64,000 nt of DNA from SSF53 sp036170535. GTDB taxonomy: Bacteria; Spirochaetota; Leptospiria; Leptospirales; Leptonemataceae. Positions 24,625 through 32,956 of the stretch are shown here, one piece after another (position 1 is the first letter of the stretch; each line of letters starts with the position of its first letter). The stretch lies in contig JAVHPJ010000237.1 in assembly GCA_036170535.1 (NCBI GenBank), forward strand, positions 1 through 64,000, given 5' to 3'. The position numbers and the translations under genes were made by a program. Below the pieces are notes generated by a model that was given only the letters and a program-made list of their open reading frames with translations, searched no databases and was not told the DNA's origin.

Positions 24625-25623
24625 TTATTTGATAATCACTTTGCGCACCCAGTCGAGCGTGTCGACCATGCTCTGCTTGAAGTCCATCGGTTGCCAGCCG
24701 AGCTCTGTGCGCAGGCGCGCGCTGGAAAAGGTCGGCTGTGCGGCCAGCAGTTCGCGTACGGATTCGCGAGTCAGCGCGCGTTCCTGACCAAAGAGTTTAT
24801 TTCCGAGCCAATCAAAAGCTACGCCGAGCGGCATCATTGCCGCGGGTATTTCGAGCGACGGGGTTTTCAACGTCGGATCAATTTCTTTCATGACCTTCAT
24901 GAGATCGATCAGCTTAAAACGCGCATCCGTGGCCAGGTAGCGGCCCTTCGCGGCCGGCGTTTCGTAGGCCAGGATGTGCGCCATGGCGACGTCGCGAACG
25001 TCGACAAACGTGATAACAATCGGCGGCACGGCCGGCAGGCGTCCGCGGATTAAAAGCTCGCAAAGCGTGGTGGAGGGGGTGTTGCGAAAAAATCCCGGGC
25101 CGATGATCGCGGAAGGATTGATCGCAACCAGATCGAGCCCGCTGTCGCGCGCGTAGTCCCAGGCTTTTTTTTCGGCGACAGTTTTGGCGATAGTGTACGG
25201 GCTCATCGCCGCCTCGTTCCAGTCGCGTTCATCGGCCGCGCGGCCCTCCGCAGCGCCGACCGCTGCGACGCTGGAGGTAAAAACCACGCGCTTGACGCCC
25301 GCCGCCTTCGCTGCAACGAGCGCATTCATCCCGCCTTCGACGGCCGGCGCAATAATGTCGCGTTGGGGATTTTCGGCGTACACGCGATACACGGCCGCCA
25401 CCTGAAACAGGCCCTCGCAGCCGTCGATGGCGCGGCGCAGGGTGTCGGGCTGCATGATATCGGTTTCGACGATCTGCGCGCCCAGATCCTTGAGCGGGCG
25501 GGTTTTTTCCGGGTCGGCGCTGCCGCGCACGCCTGCGCGCACGGCGTAGCCGCGCTGCACCAGGAGTTTTACGAGATTATAGCCGACGTGTCCATTGGCG
25601 CCGGTGACGAGAACTTCACGCAT
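24625..25623 (-). CDS. NAD-dependent epimerase/dehydratase (dihydroflavonol reductase-like)
   Basis: An extended SDR of 332 residues. The N-terminal cofactor motif is VTGANGHVGYNLVKLL; the catalytic region has SSVAAVG and SPYTIAKTVAEKKAWDYA (Tyr-x-x-x-Lys), and NPSAIIGPGF follows as in dihydroflavonol-4-reductase-like and 3-beta-HSD-like enzymes. Length is typical. Substrate unknown; many such proteins reduce aldehydes or sterol-like ketones. ATG at 25623 is preferred over a TTG two codons earlier. It converges with the AI-2E transporter, leaving 6 bases between the stops. Confidence 0.82.
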   Translation of the reverse strand: MREVLVTGANGHVGYNLVKLLVQRGYAVRAGVRGSADPEKTRPLKDLGAQIVETDIMQPDTLRRAIDGCEGLFQVAAVYRVYAENPQRDIIAPAVEGGMNALVAAKAAGVKRVVFTSSVAAVGAAEGRAADERDWNEAAMSPYTIAKTVAEKKAWDYARDSGLDLVAINPSAIIGPGFFRNTPSTTLCELLIRGRLPAVPPIVITFVDVRDVAMAHILAYETPAAKGRYLATDARFKLIDLMKVMKEIDPTLKTPSLEIPAAMMPLGVAFDWLGNKLFGQERALTRESVRELLAAQPTFSSARLRTELGWQPMDFKQSMVDTLDWVRKVIIK

Positions 25624-25700
25624 ACGCAAAGGAACCGATCCATAGGTCTGCAGGCATTAAAAAAACTCGCGCCGCTGACTGGCGCGCGCAAGCTGCGGCC

Positions 25701-26306
25701 ATGTTGCGCGTCTTCGGGATGAGCGATTCGGGAAACTGCTACAAGGTAAAGCTGCTGTTGCGCCTGTTGGGCCGCGAACATGAGTGGATCGAAACCGATT
25801 CGCGCTCCGGCGTCACGCGATCGGCCGACTTCCTGGCGAAAAATCCGAACGGCCGCGTGCCTTTGCTGGAGATTGCGCCCGGCGACTATCTGCCGGAGTC
25901 CAATGCAATCCTCTACTATCTGGGCCGCGACTCGCAGTATTTCCCGGAATCTCTGCGGGCCCAGGCCGAAGTCCTGCAGTGGATGTTTTTCGAGCAGTAC
26001 AGCCACGAACCCTATATCGCCACGCTGCGCAGCTGGATTCATTTGATGGGAGCGGCCGAACAATATCGGGCCGAAATCGAGGCGCGGCGGCCGCGCGGCT
26101 ATGCTGCGCTCGACGTAATGGAACGGCGTCTGGCCGGGGGGCCTTCGTTCTTTGCCGGAGAGCGCTATAGCATTGCGGATATTGCGTTCTACGCCTACAC
26201 GCATGTGGCCGATGAGGGCGGCTTCCGACTGGACGACTATCCTGCTGTGCGCGCGTGGCTCGCGCGCGTCGCCGCCGCGCCCGGTCACATCGGCATGTTC
26301 GATTAA
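25701..26306 (+). CDS. Glutathione S-transferase family protein
   Basis: A 201-residue protein with an N-terminal thioredoxin-like domain (LRVFGMSDSGNCYKVKLLLR; NPNGRVPLLEI with the cis-Pro; LPESNAILYYL with the Glu-Ser that binds the glutathione gamma-glutamyl) and an all-helical C-terminal domain. The N-cap SIADIAFYAYTH motif of GST domain 2 is at about 157-168. It likely conjugates or reduces electrophiles with glutathione in the cytoplasm. The catalytic residue is probably Ser9 in SDSGN. The gene is divergent from the epimerase at 24625. Confidence 0.9.
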   Translation: MLRVFGMSDSGNCYKVKLLLRLLGREHEWIETDSRSGVTRSADFLAKNPNGRVPLLEIAPGDYLPESNAILYYLGRDSQYFPESLRAQAEVLQWMFFEQYSHEPYIATLRSWIHLMGAAEQYRAEIEARRPRGYAALDVMERRLAGGPSFFAGERYSIADIAFYAYTHVADEGGFRLDDYPAVRAWLARVAAAPGHIGMFD

Positions 26307-26336
26307 CCGCCTTGCGCTCCGGCGCGCAGCGCAACC

Positions 26337-27722
26337 TCAGGGTTGCGGGCGACGGACGCTCAAAGCGTGGCGTGCATAATTGCGCGTATGCGCGCCAAAT
26401 GAACGAAAGAGCTCGTTTAAGGGTGCGCTCAGGGCCTGCTCCGCTTCGCGCCGTTCCCGCAAGATGCGCGCATAGAGATCCTCTTCGCCATCTTTAAAGT
26501 CGGAGTCAAAATCGTATGCGGGATCGTGGACCATTTGCTCCGGCATGCTTTCGGCGATGATGGCGTCGAGCGCCCTTGCGCGCCCGTGCGCTTCCCTGGT
26601 TACCACATCGCGTATATAGCGATCATCGTAGCCGCCGTACTGCGCGTCGGCGCTGACGTCGATCGCCGCCAGAAACACCGGATGCGTCGTTGCGCCGGCC
26701 GATAGTTTTGCATGCATCAGGCGCTTTTGAAATTCTTCCAGCGCCAGATGTCGATTGGAGAGCAGTTGCACAGCGTCGACCTGCGGGCTGGTGAAACCCA
26801 CGGTATTCAAGAAGCTCTTCCACAAAAGCGAAGCGGTGGAGAGGTTTGGCGCCACCGTGCTGTGGTACGGCTGCGTCAAATCCTGGATATAGTGCAGGCC
26901 CCAGCCGAGGAAGCGATAGCCCCAGTAGTCATGGCCGGTTTGAAAAGCATACCGTGCCAGACTCATGTACTGACGCGCGCGGTATTCGGGATACGTGCGC
27001 TTGAGAAAACTCGCCAGTTTGTACGTGATCCAGGCTTCCTGGAAAAAACCCACATGGAACGCGGTCTGACTGGAATACTCCAGTTTCGGATTTCCAAAGG
27101 GCTGGTCGCCCAATCCGTAGAGCTGACCGTAGTCGGTTTTGTTGTCGGCGTGCAGGCCAATGTCCAGACCAAAATCCGGTTCGTCGCTCGCCGTGGCCGT
27201 GACTTCGAGAGCGCTTACGCTTTCGCCGACTTCGAGCGCGCAAAAACGAATGCTGGCCATATACATAATTTCCGTGAGCGTTGTTACAGCCTGGGCCGGG
27301 ATCGACCGGCAGCCGTCGCGCGTCCGTCCGGGAATCAGCTGCACGTAATACGCGCGCTTGATATTGGGGTTAATGCGTAATGCGTGCAAAAAGCGCTCTA
27401 CGCGATCCGCTTCCGGGCCGCCGGCGCGAAAGGCGAGAGCGTCCGGCAGCGGCGGATACTCGACCACATTATGGCGGAGCCACTGCTCATCGACATCCAG
27501 TACGAGCGCGAGGCCGGCTTCTTCGGCGGCCAGAAAATCCTCCAGGCGTTCGACCTGTACGGGGGGCGCCGCGGCGATCTCCGGCAGCGCCTCCAGCGCC
27601 GGATAGGCGCCCAGGGGATGTTCGCTCCAGGCGAAAAGAGCGCCAGGCGAAAGCAGCGCGAGCCAGAGGGCGAGTTGCGCCATCGGGCGCCGTAACACAG
27701 TTCTTACAAGTGGAGAAAGCAC
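26337..27722 (-). CDS. Secreted zinc-dependent phospholipase C/P1 nuclease superfamily protein
   Basis: A 461-residue protein with a signal peptide ending at Ala31 (LLSPGALFA), so that the mature N-terminus would be Trp32 (WSEHPLG). In Bacillus cereus phospholipase C and P1 nuclease the N-terminal Trp itself ligates zinc. His277-x3-Asp281-x5-His287 (HYIQDLTQPYH) has the same spacing as His118, Asp122 and His128 of that enzyme, and His264, Asp265 and the HxxxE pair His325/Glu329 could complete the three-zinc site. The protein is longer than the roughly 250-residue classical enzymes. Activity on phospholipids or nucleic acids cannot be told apart. The start is GTG at 27722; ATG at 27683 would still leave a signal peptide. 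Confidence 0.72.
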   Translation of the reverse strand: MLSPLVRTVLRRPMAQLALWLALLSPGALFAWSEHPLGAYPALEALPEIAAAPPVQVERLEDFLAAEEAGLALVLDVDEQWLRHNVVEYPPLPDALAFRAGGPEADRVERFLHALRINPNIKRAYYVQLIPGRTRDGCRSIPAQAVTTLTEIMYMASIRFCALEVGESVSALEVTATASDEPDFGLDIGLHADNKTDYGQLYGLGDQPFGNPKLEYSSQTAFHVGFFQEAWITYKLASFLKRTYPEYRARQYMSLARYAFQTGHDYWGYRFLGWGLHYIQDLTQPYHSTVAPNLSTASLLWKSFLNTVGFTSPQVDAVQLLSNRHLALEEFQKRLMHAKLSAGATTHPVFLAAIDVSADAQYGGYDDRYIRDVVTREAHGRARALDAIIAESMPEQMVHDPAYDFDSDFKDGEEDLYARILRERREAEQALSAPLNELFRSFGAHTRNYARHALSVRRPQP

Positions 27723-27778
27723 GCTGCATGGAACGCCGGGCTTGACGGGAAGTAAACTGATTTCTTTCGTGCGGGAGA

Positions 27779-28429
27779 ATGTCTCTGCACGTAATCCCCG
27801 ATCTCCCGCTCAACCATATTTACCTGCCGGCCGAGCGACCCGAGGCCCCGCTGCTCATGATTCTGCATGGCCTGGGCGACCGCATGGAGTCGTTTCTGGA
27901 TTTTCCGGAGCTCCTGTGGGGCGCGCACATGCACCATTTGATATTAAATGCGCCGGAACCGTACTATGACGGGGGAAAATGGTACGATTTCGACGGCCTG
28001 CCGCGGCCCGGTCTCGAAAACTCGCGCCGGTTGCTCGGCGAGTGTCTGGCAATTCTTGAAACGCGCCTTCAGATTCCAGCCGCGCGCATTGTCAGCTCGG
28101 GCTTCAGTCAGGGCGCGGTGGTATCGTTGTACTTTGCGCTGCGCGAATCCATCCGCATCGCGGGCGTCGGCGCCCTGTCCGGGTATTTTTTTGGCGAAAT
28201 TGAGGAACTGGACGAAAACGCACGCGGCCTGCCGGTGTTCATGGCCCACGGTCGCTACGATGCGATTTTGCCCTTTGACCGCTCGTTACGTCATGCCGGA
28301 CAGTTGCGCGCCGCCGGCGTGGATGTCGACTGGCGGGAATATCCAATGGAGCATTCCGTTTGCGCGGAGGAGCTCCAGGCGTTTCGCGCGTGGTTGGCGG
28401 TCCGTTTTCCGGAACTCGGCGCCCGGTAG
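27779..28429 (+). CDS. Phospholipase/carboxylesterase family alpha/beta hydrolase
   Basis: A 216-residue protein with the family's oxyanion region (APLLMILHGLGDRMES), nucleophile elbow GFSQGAV, Asp in GRYDAILPF and His in MEHSVCAEEL. This is the pattern of the YpfH/EstB-type carboxylesterase and acyl-protein thioesterase family (PF02230), which are cytosolic serine esterases on acyl thioesters and short-chain esters. GGGAG lies very close to the ATG. It is divergent from the phospholipase-like gene, with 56 bases between them. Confidence 0.85.
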   Translation: MSLHVIPDLPLNHIYLPAERPEAPLLMILHGLGDRMESFLDFPELLWGAHMHHLILNAPEPYYDGGKWYDFDGLPRPGLENSRRLLGECLAILETRLQIPAARIVSSGFSQGAVVSLYFALRESIRIAGVGALSGYFFGEIEELDENARGLPVFMAHGRYDAILPFDRSLRHAGQLRAAGVDVDWREYPMEHSVCAEELQAFRAWLAVRFPELGAR

Positions 28430-28465
28430 CCCGTCGACGGCCGGCGCACCGGGCGTCAGCGCAGG

Positions 28466-29734
28466 TTACAGGTTTGTTTGCGTCGCCTCGATGCGGCGCC
28501 TGAGGTGCAACTGTTCCTGTTCGTTGGCGGTCAGTTCCAACGCCCGTTCGAAGGCTTTTTTTGCAGCGTCGGGCCGATGGAGGTCCAGCAGAAACTCAGC
28601 GCGAGTAGAGTGATAATACCGGTACTCATCGAGCTCAATTGCGATGGCGTCCTGTTCGAGCGCTGCGAGCGCTTCCGCCGGGCCGACCGCTTTATTCACA
28701 GCGACAGCGCGATTGAGAAGCACAACCGCAGTGGGATGGATCCTTGCAAGACGATCGTAATGCCGGAGAATTTCGGACCACTTCGTTTCGCGCGCGCCCG
28801 GACTCGTCGCGTGAACCGCAGCAATTTCCGCCTGCGTCTGATAGAGGCCGCCCTCCGATCGCAGGCGCGCTTTTCCCAGCAGTTGCAGGCCCTCGTCGAT
28901 TTTTGATTTGTTCCAGAGCGAACGGTCCTGATCGGCCAGAAGAATCGGCTCGCCTACTGCGTTTACGCGCGCGCCTCGCCTGGAATCCTGAAAAAGCAAC
29001 AGCGCCAGCAGTCCCTCGACCTCAGGGTTTCCGTGAACCAGTCGATCAAGCATCCGACCGAGAAAGAGCGCTTCGTCACACAGATTCGTTTTGACAAGTG
29101 ATCGGCCGCTGTAAGCCGTGTAGCCTGCATTGAATATTAAGTAGATAACTGAAAGAACCGCGTCGAGACGTTCGGGCGAGTTTCCGATATCCGGAATCGC
29201 AAAGGGAATTCCAGCGGCTTTGATCTTACGTTTGGCGCGCACGATGCGCTGCGCCACCGCTGTTTCTTTCAACAAAAAGCCCGCGGCAATTTCTGCGGTG
29301 CTGAGCGCTGAAAGCGCATGCAGGGTCAACGCGACCTGCGCCGGTTCGTTGATCACGGGATGGCAGCAGGCGAAAATCAAAGAGAGTCGTTCATCCGGCG
29401 GTCCGTTGACGCCGTACATTGCACTCATGCCCGACTCGGCCGGCGGCGCCGCGTGCGCTCGGGTTATCGCCGTCTGATTCCGGCGCTTTTCCCTGCGAAG
29501 CCCATCGATCGCCTTGTGTCGCGCAACAACGTAGAGCCAGCCGGCCGCGTTGTCGGGCATGCCCGCAGCGGGCCATTTGCTTGCGGCCGTTGCGAGCGCT
29601 TCCTGGAGCGCATCTTCGGCGAGTTCGAGATCGCGAAACTCCTTCGCGAGCGCGGCCACAACGCGACCGTACGACTCGCGAAAGAGTCCCGCAAAGGCCC
29701 GCTCGAAGTCGAAGGCCGCGGGACCGTCAGGCAT
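28466..29734 (-). CDS. ECF42-type sigma factor with C-terminal TPR-like extension
   Basis: A 422-residue sigma factor. Regions 2 and 4 occupy about the first 170 residues (LELAEDALQEALATA; AAGWLYVVARHKAIDGLRR; AEIAAGFLLKETAVAQRIVRAKRKI as the region 4 HTH), followed by a 240-residue helical extension of the DUF6596/TPR type. This is the ECF42 group, which is regularly linked to a DGPF/YCII protein rather than to an anti-sigma factor; that neighbour is present immediately upstream. Its start overlaps the YCII stop by 8 bases, so the pair is coupled. The signal it answers is unknown. A candidate autoregulatory promoter is at 30104-30131. Confidence 0.92.
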   Translation of the reverse strand: MPDGPAAFDFERAFAGLFRESYGRVVAALAKEFRDLELAEDALQEALATAASKWPAAGMPDNAAGWLYVVARHKAIDGLRREKRRNQTAITRAHAAPPAESGMSAMYGVNGPPDERLSLIFACCHPVINEPAQVALTLHALSALSTAEIAAGFLLKETAVAQRIVRAKRKIKAAGIPFAIPDIGNSPERLDAVLSVIYLIFNAGYTAYSGRSLVKTNLCDEALFLGRMLDRLVHGNPEVEGLLALLLFQDSRRGARVNAVGEPILLADQDRSLWNKSKIDEGLQLLGKARLRSEGGLYQTQAEIAAVHATSPGARETKWSEILRHYDRLARIHPTAVVLLNRAVAVNKAVGPAEALAALEQDAIAIELDEYRYYHSTRAEFLLDLHRPDAAKKAFERALELTANEQEQLHLRRRIEATQTNL

Positions 29735-30071
29735 CGAACTTGATGATGGGGCGAATCTCTACCGAACCGCCCAGCGGAACGTGCGGCATTTTTTGCGCCC
29801 AGGCGACCGCCTCATCGATGTCCTTTGCTTCGATGAGGTAGAAGCCGCCCAGCTGCTCTTTGGTTTCCGCAAAAGGCCCATCGGTGGTGACGACCGACTT
29901 TCCATTCATGCGCACGGTCGTGGCCGTGGCCGTGGGATTGAGGGCCTCTCCGCCGAGCATGCACCCGGCCTTCTGGAGTTCCTCGGTCACGGCAAACCAC
30001 TTGCCCAATTCCGCTTCGCCGTAGCCCTCGGCCCGTTTTTCGTCATCGTAGAGTAGCAGCAGGTACTGCAT
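29727..30071 (-). CDS. DGPF/YCII-related protein
   Basis: A 114-residue alpha-beta dimeric barrel-type protein of the YCII-related family. The DGPF motif is at 64-67 (TTDGPFAETKEQLGGF), and it is regularly found beside ECF42 sigma factors. Its biochemical role is unknown; it may sense a metabolite or act as a target of the sigma factor. AGAGGAT lies 8 bases before the ATG. It is the first gene of the two-gene operon. No gene is supported in the 182 bases between it and the peptidase at 30254. Confidence 0.92.
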   Translation of the reverse strand: MQYLLLLYDDEKRAEGYGEAELGKWFAVTEELQKAGCMLGGEALNPTATATTVRMNGKSVVTTDGPFAETKEQLGGFYLIEAKDIDEAVAWAQKMPHVPLGGSVEIRPIIKFDA

Positions 30072-30103
30072 TGTAAGTATCCTCTGATTTAGATTTGTCC
30101 GTA

Positions 30104-30131
30104 GACGAAGGCCGATCCACCCATTTCGACA
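30104..30131 (-). promoter_or_regulatory. Candidate ECF42-dependent promoter
   Basis: On the minus strand TGTCGA (30131-30126) is followed after 18 bases by CGTC (30107-30104), about 33 bases before the DGPF start codon. This agrees with the TGTCGA / CG[AT]C pattern known for ECF42 sigma factors, although the spacing is slightly long. If real, the operon activates itself. Confidence 0.45.
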
Positions 30132-30253
30132 TCGGGCCGGAAAAAAAGACGCAAAAAGCGGCGATTTCCCGGGCCGGATCGCTCACATCCAGAATGCAAA
30201 AGGGCCGTCGATGTTGCATATAAGCCTGAAGGCTGAGGTTCGCGTTCAAGGCA

Positions 30254-32038
30254 TCAGCGCGCGCTCACCGTATACGTATAGTCGAGGGTCGGCGCCGCAT
30301 TGCCCGCGTAGTCGCGGATGTCCGCGCGCAGGCGGTGGGCGCCGGGCCGGTACAGCTCGTCTGGATAAAACACTTCGAGCCGTCGCCGATCCGGATCGTA
30401 TTCGCATAGGGCCGGCTTGCCATCAACGGTCACGCGGGCGCTCGCAAAGTCCAGTCCGGACCCCAGATCCGCCGGATATAAAAACAGGCGAAAACCTGGT
30501 TTGTAGCGCGGCGGATCGCGGCGCGTCCATTGCGGCGGCGAGGCGTCTTCGAGGGGAACAAACACGCCCGCGAGCCGCGAGCGAAAACACAACTGGTCCG
30601 CCCTGCAATTCGTTTCCTGCGTCGGACGGGCGATGGCGCCGCCGCGAATACGATACAGGTGTACGCGCGGCTTTTGCGCATAATCCAGCTCGCCGCGCAC
30701 CTCGGCGATCAAATCCTGAAACTCCGGCGTCAGACGATAAGCAGGGCCGGCCTGATTGAGGCCGCGCGGCAGGGCCAGGCGTGCGCTGTGCAGCAAGACC
30801 TGCATGCGCGCATTTTCAAAGACGGCGCGCTCGGGAATCTCTATGCGAAACTTGCCATCGGCGCTTTCGAGTTCTGCATCCGATCCAAAAAATACATTCG
30901 GCGTTTCGCTCGCCACGGGCGGGTACGACTGCGCGTCTCCAAGCAGGGACAGCGTCACGCTTGCGCTCAGACCAGGCGCATCCATCACCCGGAGTTCCAC
31001 GCGGCCGCTTTCGCCGGGCGCAAGCAGCACGCGGCCCTGATCTTTCGCTTCAATAAAGGGCAGCAGCTCCGGCCGACGTTCAAAAAAATAGTACAAATAA
31101 CGCGTGTCTGATCCAATGCGCGAATACATCTGATCGTAGACGGCCAGATGCCAGTGCGCGGCGACGCGCGCCAGCCGATCAAAACGAATCTTAAATATCT
31201 CGCGATCATTCAGCGCGAGCGTTCCGCTTTTGATTCCAAGGCGCGAAATGCCGGCTTGATCATACAAATCGGCGGCGATCCAGATCGGTCCGGCGATTCG
31301 CAGCGCGGTTGGAGTGCGCGGTTTAAAACGCGCAACGCCCGGGCTGCGCGCCGCCGGGTCCGCGATGAGCGGAATATCCAGAGGGGCGTGCGCGCCGTTG
31401 ATGCGCGCTTCCGGCGCGGCGGGAATCAGGCGCAGGCTGCGCAGGGTCGGCGTTTTTTGATCGGGCGCCATCACCCCGAAGTCCTGGGGATCCAGCGAGG
31501 CGGCGCCATCGTAGAGTTCAAAATGCAGATGCGGCAGTCCGGCGCCGCTTTCGCCGCTGGAGCCGATCCTCTGGCCCTGGCGGATCGGCACGCGACCCGC
31601 GCCGGGAAACAGATCAAACTCCTCGCGTTTACGGATACGTTCGGCCAGCGAGGCAAGTTCCGGCGCCGCCAGTAGCGTTTCGTCAAAGTGATCCAGATGC
31701 AGATAACGCGTGGACCGGCGCGGACCGTGCGCGATCCAGATCGCGTAGCCGGCGCCATAACGCATGTACGCAATCCGCGCCAGGTGTCCGTCCGCGGCGG
31801 CGTACACCGGCAGGCCGACGCGCCGCTCCGTGCTGAAATCGAGCCCGTAATGAAAATTGCCCGGCCGGAATTCGCCGAGGGTTCCGGTCACGACGAGGGC
31901 GATGTCCAGCGGCGCGGTAAGTTTGAGCGGCGCTTCGGGTTCCACCAGGGCGCGGGTTATTTCGGATTCCAGGCAGGTTGGCGCCGTCGCCAGCGCCAGC
32001 GCGAGGGCGGCCTGCTTTACGCGACGAAAAAGGGACAT
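30254..32038 (-). CDS. M23 family metallopeptidase with long C-terminal domain
   Basis: A 594-residue exported protein. A signal sequence at 1-25 ends with a possible loose lipobox (TAPTC). The LytM-type zinc endopeptidase domain spans about 50-190, with His63-x3-Asp67 (HYGLDFS), YLHLDHF and the HLHFE motif (170-174). It would cut peptidoglycan cross-bridges in the periplasm. The remaining 400 residues look like several beta-sandwich modules (for example ESGRVELRVMDAPGL) and I do not recognise them. ATG at 32038 precedes a proper signal sequence; the frame is open for 110 further codons without coding character. Confidence 0.85.
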   Translation of the reverse strand: MSLFRRVKQAALALALATAPTCLESEITRALVEPEAPLKLTAPLDIALVVTGTLGEFRPGNFHYGLDFSTERRVGLPVYAAADGHLARIAYMRYGAGYAIWIAHGPRRSTRYLHLDHFDETLLAAPELASLAERIRKREEFDLFPGAGRVPIRQGQRIGSSGESGAGLPHLHFELYDGAASLDPQDFGVMAPDQKTPTLRSLRLIPAAPEARINGAHAPLDIPLIADPAARSPGVARFKPRTPTALRIAGPIWIAADLYDQAGISRLGIKSGTLALNDREIFKIRFDRLARVAAHWHLAVYDQMYSRIGSDTRYLYYFFERRPELLPFIEAKDQGRVLLAPGESGRVELRVMDAPGLSASVTLSLLGDAQSYPPVASETPNVFFGSDAELESADGKFRIEIPERAVFENARMQVLLHSARLALPRGLNQAGPAYRLTPEFQDLIAEVRGELDYAQKPRVHLYRIRGGAIARPTQETNCRADQLCFRSRLAGVFVPLEDASPPQWTRRDPPRYKPGFRLFLYPADLGSGLDFASARVTVDGKPALCEYDPDRRRLEVFYPDELYRPGAHRLRADIRDYAGNAAPTLDYTYTVSAR

Positions 32039-32134
32039 TCCGGCCGGAATCGGACGCGCGGGTCGGCCTGTAAAGCCGCCCGTACAGGAAATTCCGCTCG
32101 TCAGGCGGCGTCGCGCGGGGAAGCTCAGCGATCG

Positions 32135-32764
32135 GCCGTGTGGGAAGTTTACATCATCCAGACCGAGAGCGGCGCCCTTTACACGGGCATCTCGACCGAC
32201 GTACTGCGCCGCTTCAGCGAGCATCAAGGCCGGGGCAAACGCGGCGCGCGCTTTTTTCGTTCCGATCCGCCCGAACGCATCGTCTATCGCGAACGCGCTC
32301 GCGATCGTGGCGCGGCGACGCGGCGCGAAGCTGAGATCAAGCGCTTGCGTCGTCCGGCCAAGCTGCAACTGGTTCAGAGCGCGTTTGCCAGCGGCCGCGC
32401 TTCAAAAACGAAAAAGAATCGCAAAAAAGCGGGGCCCGCCGGCAGAGTTCCGCGAAAGGCGGCGGGCGCGCGCAGGGCGGCCGCATCGGGAGCGGCGGAG
32501 AATGGCGACGATCTTCACAAAAATCATCAAAGGCGAAATCCCGTGTTACAAAATCGCGGAAGACGAACACAACCTCGCGTTTCTGGACGTAAAGCCGCTG
32601 AAGCGCGGTCACGCGCTGGTGATCCCGAAACGCGAGACGGACTACATCTTCGACATAGCCGACGACGAGTTTCTAAAGCTGCATCTGTTCGCAAAAAAAA
32701 TAGCGCAGGCGATTCGCAAAGCCGTGCCGTGCCGAAGAATCGGTCTCGCCGTGGTCGGTCTTGA
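32135..32764 (+). CDS. GIY-YIG nuclease domain protein
   Basis: The first 85 residues form a GIY-YIG domain of the UPF0213/YhbQ type: VWEVYIIQTESGALYTGIS with the two Tyr motifs, RRFSEHQ with the conserved Arg and His, and RRREAEIKRL-like Glu-containing helix. A Lys/Arg-rich tail follows (TKKNRKKAGPAGRVPRKAA). The frame does not stop until 32764, so the 209-residue product overlaps the HIT gene by 263 bases in another frame, which is unusual. Most family members end at about 90-100 residues. The start is taken as GTG at 32135. The metal-dependent nuclease role is inferred from the family; the boundaries, especially the C-terminus, are uncertain. Confidence 0.6.
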   Translation, partial: AVWEVYIIQTESGALYTGISTDVLRRFSEHQGRGKRGARFFRSDPPERIVYRERARDRGAATRREAEIKRLRRPAKLQLVQSAFASGRASKTKKNRKKAGPAGRVPRKAAGARRAAASGAAENGDDLHKNHQRRNPVLQNRGRRTQPRVSGRKAAEARSRAGDPETRDGLHLRHSRRRVSKAASVRKKNSAGDSQSRAVPKNRSRRGRS

Positions 32765-32894
32765 GGTGCCGCACGCGCACATCCATCTGATTCCGCTAGA
32801 TCAGATGGATGATACGAATTTTGCACGTCCGCGTCTGGAATTGAGCGCGGACGAATTTAATCGCATCGCCAGCGACATTCGCACGCAGCTCTGA
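32502..32894 (+). CDS. HIT family hydrolase (HINT-type)
   Basis: A histidine-triad protein of 130 residues. The HxHxH catalytic triad is His91, His93 and His95 in VPHAHIHLIPL; the N-terminal FTKIIKGEIPCYKIAEDE and FLDVKPLKRGHALVIPK are typical of the HINT/PKCI branch. It hydrolyses nucleotide phosphoramidates such as adenosine 5'-phosphoramidate in the cytoplasm. GCGGAG sits just before the ATG, supporting this start within the overlapping GIY-YIG frame. Confidence 0.93.
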   Translation: MATIFTKIIKGEIPCYKIAEDEHNLAFLDVKPLKRGHALVIPKRETDYIFDIADDEFLKLHLFAKKIAQAIRKAVPCRRIGLAVVGLEVPHAHIHLIPLDQMDDTNFARPRLELSADEFNRIASDIRTQL

Positions 32895-32956
32895 CGCGAA
32901 GCGATCCGCGATCCGCGAGCCGCTGAGCGTGCGTCGCAAGTCGCGCCGAGCCGGCT

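Noticed and set aside
30043..30249. 68-codon minus-strand frame before the DGPF gene
   Set aside because: It overlaps the DGPF gene start and contains the candidate promoter; no ribosome site or homology.
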